Shown one piece after another: positions 22,304 to 25,411 of a stretch of 25,411 nt of DNA (positions are counted from its first letter, which is position 1; each line of letters begins with the position of its first letter). Source of the DNA: Fibrobacterales bacterium (GTDB lineage Bacteria; Fibrobacterota; Fibrobacteria; Fibrobacterales; Fibrobacteraceae). The DNA is taken from assembly GCA_025997455.1 (NCBI GenBank), contig BNUP01000019.1, positions 1-25,411 on the forward strand, given 5' to 3'. The position numbers were made by a program, and so were the translations under genes. A model generated the notes under the pieces. That model was given only the letters and a program-made list of their open reading frames with translations. It was not told where the DNA came from and searched no databases.

Positions 22304-23554
22304 TTATTTTTTGCAGTATATAATTTCTGTCATTTTATTTACCGTATTTTCCCATGAAAACAGTTTAGCTCGCTTCAACCCTTTGTCTATGTATTGTTTT
22401 CTCAAATTCTCACTAAAATACAAGTCTTCAAAAGCTTTGATACAAGCCGACTCATCGCTACAATCTATTGTTATCGCAGCATCTCCCACAACCTCAGGTA
22501 AAGAAGAATTGTCAGAGGTGATTACTGGCACACCTGCTTGCATCGCCTCAAGTGGATTCATACCAAACCCCTCGTATTGCGATATGTAGGCAAAAAATAA
22601 AGAATTGCTATATAGAGTATTTACATCTGCATCATCAACAAAACCTAAAAAAACGATTTTATCCGCAAAATCATTGGATATTTTTTTTCGCAAATTATCA
22701 AAACTTTTAGAGGAACCTCCGATGCAAAAATAAAAATCCGAAATCTGATTTTTTTCTATAAATTTGCAAAAACAAGCAATGGTAAATAAAAGATTTTTGC
22801 GTGGCTCCGCTGTACTCAAAGAAAACATATATTTGCAAGAAATGCCAAAGGATGCCCCATATTTTTTAAGTGCTTGCCACGCTTTCGCATAATCGTATAG
22901 CGGGGTAAATGTTTGTGCTGCACTAATAGGAGTAATGAAGCAATTTTTTACATCCAATAACAAATCAAAAAATCTAAGAAAATCTTTTTTTGTGCTTTCC
23001 GAATTGCAAAAGTAAATATCGTTTCTATTTATGCCAGAGTATTTTGCTAAAAAATTTTTTGCTTTCCGAGCATTTGTATTTTGATAAATCAATGCAATGG
23101 TATCATGTAAAAGATAAAATTTCTTTATATTTGCATATTTATTTAGATTCGGATAAAGTTCATAAGGCGAAAAAAATACATCCATTTTATGCAAAGATTT
23201 TTTATTGCAAGCAAATGGTAGATCTAAAACAAAAAAATATAGATAAGCAAAAATGCGCCCTATGGTTTCTAATATGTTAAAATTTTTCCATTGCCTTATA
23301 TGCCGCACCTGCTCCGATCGCTCAAAGCCGTAGGATACGATATAGGGAAACTGGTGCCAAAACGGATCTTTTATATTTTTTAACCGTGACTTATTTGAAC
23401 AATTCAGATAGAGCGTGATATTAAATTTATTTTGTTTTTGCAGTTCCATAAATATGTTGTGCGCCACATAAAAAATGCTCCTATTTGTAGAAGTCGATGA
23501 ACCTAAACCCACAACAATATCGTTGATGTCGAACAAGAGGTTTAATTTTTGCAT
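22304..23554 (-). CDS. GT4-type (GT-B fold) glycosyltransferase
   Basis: 416 residues. FSLSTAEPRKNL begins the donor-binding Rossmann domain, and SQYEGFGMNPLEAM then GVPVITS is an intact GT4 EX7E motif with both glutamates. LPEVVGDAA follows, as in WbaZ/RfaB-like mannosyl- or galactosyltransferases. It is cytoplasmic or peripheral to the membrane and would add a sugar to a lipid-linked glycan exported by the adjacent flippase. CTATATT lies 46 bases before the ATG at 23554, and GAGAGAA just before the start is the likely ribosome binding site. The N-terminal half is divergent and AT-rich compared with the other glycosyltransferases. Confidence 0.87.
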   Translation of the reverse strand: MQKLNLLFDINDIVVGLGSSTSTNRSIFYVAHNIFMELQKQNKFNITLYLNCSNKSRLKNIKDPFWHQFPYIVSYGFERSEQVRHIRQWKNFNILETIGRIFAYLYFFVLDLPFACNKKSLHKMDVFFSPYELYPNLNKYANIKKFYLLHDTIALIYQNTNARKAKNFLAKYSGINRNDIYFCNSESTKKDFLRFFDLLLDVKNCFITPISAAQTFTPLYDYAKAWQALKKYGASFGISCKYMFSLSTAEPRKNLLFTIACFCKFIEKNQISDFYFCIGGSSKSFDNLRKKISNDFADKIVFLGFVDDADVNTLYSNSLFFAYISQYEGFGMNPLEAMQAGVPVITSDNSSLPEVVGDAAITIDCSDESACIKAFEDLYFSENLRKQYIDKGLKRAKLFSWENTVNKMTEIIYCKK

Positions 23555-23600
23555 ATATATTCTCTCAAAGAGTTGTAGTTTTTAACCATAGCGAAAACAT

Positions 23601-23607
23601 AATATAG
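23601..23607 (-). promoter_or_regulatory. -10-like motif CTATATT for the glycosyltransferase ending at 22304
   Basis: Minus-strand AAAACTATATTATG, 46 bases before the ATG. It shows that this gene has its own promoter-like signal rather than relying on the flippase gene 90 bases upstream. Confidence 0.4.
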
Positions 23608-23644
23608 TTTTTTTCAATGATTTGGCAAGGGGTTTAAGCATATT

Positions 23645-25057
23645 TTAAGCAAATTTCTTTTTTTGAAAAATAAGTGAAATAACGAGTATTGCGAGCAACA
23701 CAATATAAATGCCTATTTTTTCCCATAAATCAAGCACTAAAACACCTGAGTTAATTGCCACATAAAGAGCCGTTAAAAGCAGAATCCAAATGCATTGCAC
23801 GCATAGTTTGGCAGAATATGGCCATAAATTCAGTTTTACCAAATAAACATTGTTCCAAACTAAAAATACCAAATTATAAATAAGAGTGGAGAATGCCGCA
23901 CCCACCAAGCCGAACTTAGGTATCAATAAATAACCCGAAACAAAAGCCGCCGCCAAGCAAACAATATTTCTGCTTAGCATATAGGAACTTTTGCCGAGAC
24001 CTTTTAGAACACTTTCCGACATTCCAAAAAAACCAGATAGAAGGTGCATAAACAAAAGAATGCCCAAAGCCTCAGGCTGTATCACAAAGTCCTTTCCTGC
24101 GATCATCAAAATTTCCTTTGGGAACAGCACAATAAAAAAACCGATGATGAGTTGAATGAGTGTGACCATTGAAACGCAATACGAAAAAACAGGTTTTAAG
24201 TCGAGTCGGTGCCGCTCGGCATCCATTCCTGCCACAATCGGCAAAAGAATAGGATAAAAGCCATATCGGATGGTTTGCAACCCGTTGGATATTGTGATCA
24301 TCAAGGCGTAGGCTCCTGCATCGCCCGACCCCAAAAGCATAAGAACAAGCCATAAACCGGTGCGGCTTAAAAAATTTTCAACTATGTTTGCAAAGGCTAT
24401 CGGCAAGGAATAGAGCATTAGCGAGCGCGGAACTTTTTTGGGCGGCCACCACGGCATATTCACAAACTGGCGTTTTATGGTGATAAAATGCAAAAGACAA
24501 CCAACGCTTATGGCAAAAAATAATCCGATTGGCAAAGCGTGTGGAATATTGAAATAGTGCAATGCAATGGAAATTACGGGGGCTAAAACCGCTACTATAA
24601 AACTGTCAATAAAAATGGAATAGTGGGGACGGCGATTCCCTTGCGAGGCATTACCAAACATAAACGAGGCTGTGTAGGGCACAAGCGAAATTGCATACCA
24701 CAAAAGGTCATCCGATGCAAACGAGGTGAATGAGGCAAAAAACGCACCTGCCGTAAGCAGCAAGGCAGCAAGCACAGAAACCCAAAACGACTCCGCAATT
24801 CCGCTATGCGATGGTCTCCCGTGCAATTTGTTTTGCGGTAAAAACCAGTGCAGTCCCGAATCAAGTCCAAGCGTTGCTCCGTGGCTTAGCGTAAGCACCA
24901 AAAGTTGAGTGGAAACAAAAAGCCCGAACTCCTTTGTGCCGAAAACTCGTGCAAGCACAATGGTGAGAATTGGTCCTGCCACCTTGAGTGCAGTGCCAAA
25001 AATATTCAGCAATGTACTTTTGCGTAAAAAATTGTTATCATCGGACAAGGTAGGCAT
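23645..25057 (-). CDS. Wzx-type polysaccharide flippase (MOP superfamily)
   Basis: 470 residues with about 12 to 14 hydrophobic segments spread over the whole length and short charged loops. The N-terminal NFLRKSTLLNIFGTALKVAGP and the VFGTKEFGLFVST segment are typical of polysaccharide biosynthesis proteins in the MOP/Wzx group. It would move lipid-linked glycan units across the inner membrane, fed by the adjacent glycosyltransferases. No Wzy polymerase or chain-length regulator is in the window, so the locus probably continues to the right or elsewhere. CTACCTT lies 12 bases before the ATG. A teichuronic or O-antigen role cannot be distinguished. Confidence 0.88.
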   Translation of the reverse strand: MPTLSDDNNFLRKSTLLNIFGTALKVAGPILTIVLARVFGTKEFGLFVSTQLLVLTLSHGATLGLDSGLHWFLPQNKLHGRPSHSGIAESFWVSVLAALLLTAGAFFASFTSFASDDLLWYAISLVPYTASFMFGNASQGNRRPHYSIFIDSFIVAVLAPVISIALHYFNIPHALPIGLFFAISVGCLLHFITIKRQFVNMPWWPPKKVPRSLMLYSLPIAFANIVENFLSRTGLWLVLMLLGSGDAGAYALMITISNGLQTIRYGFYPILLPIVAGMDAERHRLDLKPVFSYCVSMVTLIQLIIGFFIVLFPKEILMIAGKDFVIQPEALGILLFMHLLSGFFGMSESVLKGLGKSSYMLSRNIVCLAAAFVSGYLLIPKFGLVGAAFSTLIYNLVFLVWNNVYLVKLNLWPYSAKLCVQCIWILLLTALYVAINSGVLVLDLWEKIGIYIVLLAILVISLIFQKKKFA

Positions 25058-25069
25058 ATCGGTGTGAGG

Positions 25070-25076
25070 AAGGTAG
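25070..25076 (-). promoter_or_regulatory. -10-like motif CTACCTT for the flippase gene
   Basis: Minus-strand AACTACCTTCCTC, 12 bases before the ATG at 25057, in the same context as before tadA. Confidence 0.45.
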
Positions 25077-25081
25077 TTATT

Positions 25082-25411
25082 TTAGTGGAGAGAGTAAAGA
25101 GTGGAGAGTAGAGAGTAAAGTTGTATAAAGTTGAAAGTAGGGGCGGGTTTCAAACCCGCCCAAAAAATTATGCGGGTGGGTTTTAATAAGTATATCTGCC
25201 TTATTAAAAAGAAATCGTGATAATCTGTGTAAATAATGGCGGACAATAAGTATAGCCGCCCAATTAAAAAGAAATCGTGATAAACTGTATAAACAATGGC
25301 GGACAATAAGTGTTGGCTAAAAGTTGTGAACGCGGTGTGGATAGAGCGCCCCAGAAAAATTTGCAATGCCGTATTTTCCACACCCTACACCCAACACCCC
25401 ATACCCTATTT
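25082..25411. repeat. Mixed repeat block at the right edge, no gene
   Basis: From left to right: GAGAGTAAAGAGTGGAGAG-type words and GTATAAAGTTGAAAG of the inner family A type (25082-25138); a perfect 10 bp hairpin GGGCGGGTTT/AAACCCGCCC with an A run after it (25141-25161); two to three family C units; and C-rich family A heptamers (CCACACCCTACACCC) to the end of the window. An open frame across it is built from repeats and is not a gene. Confidence 0.85.
25186..25310. repeat. Family C tandem, 60 bp units
   Basis: ATTAAAAAGAAATCGTGATAA starts one unit near 25203 and the next near 25263, an exact 60 bp period, each followed by CAATAAGTRT-type ends and GGCGGACAATAAG. It is the reverse complement of the pair nested in tsaB. 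Confidence 0.9.

Noticed and set aside
22078..22320. Open frame considered as an IS630-type transposase fragment
   Set aside because: Only a weak helix-turn-helix-like stretch is visible, with no DDE motifs; kept as debris rather than a gene.
25082..25381. Minus-strand open frame of 99 codons with a repeated peptide
   Set aside because: It is built entirely from family A and C repeats and a GC-rich hairpin, has no family match and no consistent start signal.

Overview
The window is 25.4 kb of AT-rich bacterial chromosome. It carries housekeeping genes (tadA, rsmG, tsaB, clpC, fmt), a shortened type III restriction-modification locus and a surface-polysaccharide block. No rRNA, tRNA or CRISPR array is visible. 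The recurring -10-like heptamer CTA(C/T)(A/C)TT before gene starts resembles the TAnnTTTG element of Bacteroidota. With a Gram-negative style gene set (Wzx-type flippase, LtaS-like enzyme, GGDEF), this suggests a member of the Fibrobacterota/Bacteroidota side of the bacteria. That placement is inference; no marker gene here settles it.

Layout. 1-114: tail of an unknown gene. 127-3381: two near-identical ~180 bp palindromic repeats (family A) in inverted orientation enclose a DUF177/YceD-like gene, a GT-C-like membrane protein, a PHP phosphatase and the convergent tadA. 3416-4915: membrane diguanylate cyclase. 7431-4930 (minus): operon mscS-tsaB-rsmG. 7551-10070: clpC. 13035-10114 (minus): an LtaS-like phosphotransferase split by a 12-base homopolymer, then fmt. 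13311-16662: mod and a C-terminally short res. 18775-16621 (minus): DUF6788-like gene, nucleotidyltransferase and glycosyltransferase in one operon. 20011-19031, 23554-22304 and 25057-23645 (minus): two more glycosyltransferases and a flippase. Between them sit an AAA_14/DUF4143 ATPase and an IS3 remnant.

The most striking content is the repeats. Family B is a structured mini-element of about 160 bp, bounded by TATAGTA and TACTATA, with four copies here. Three lie in intergenic or promoter DNA. The fourth lies inside tsaB, where it carries a nested pair of 60 bp units (family C, also tandem at the right edge of the window) and adds exactly 92 codons without breaking the reading frame. Stem arms differ between copies by pairing-preserving changes, so the fold seems to matter. 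Behaviour inside tsaB resembles the Rickettsia palindromic elements, but the sequence does not look related. Family A contains G-rich heptamers GGGGTRT and abuts promoters.

The genes fall into translation and tRNA or rRNA modification (tadA, tsaB, rsmG, fmt), protein quality control (clpC), osmotic and c-di-GMP functions, DNA methylation, and cell-surface glycan assembly. At least one surface gene (LtaS-like) looks phase-variable.
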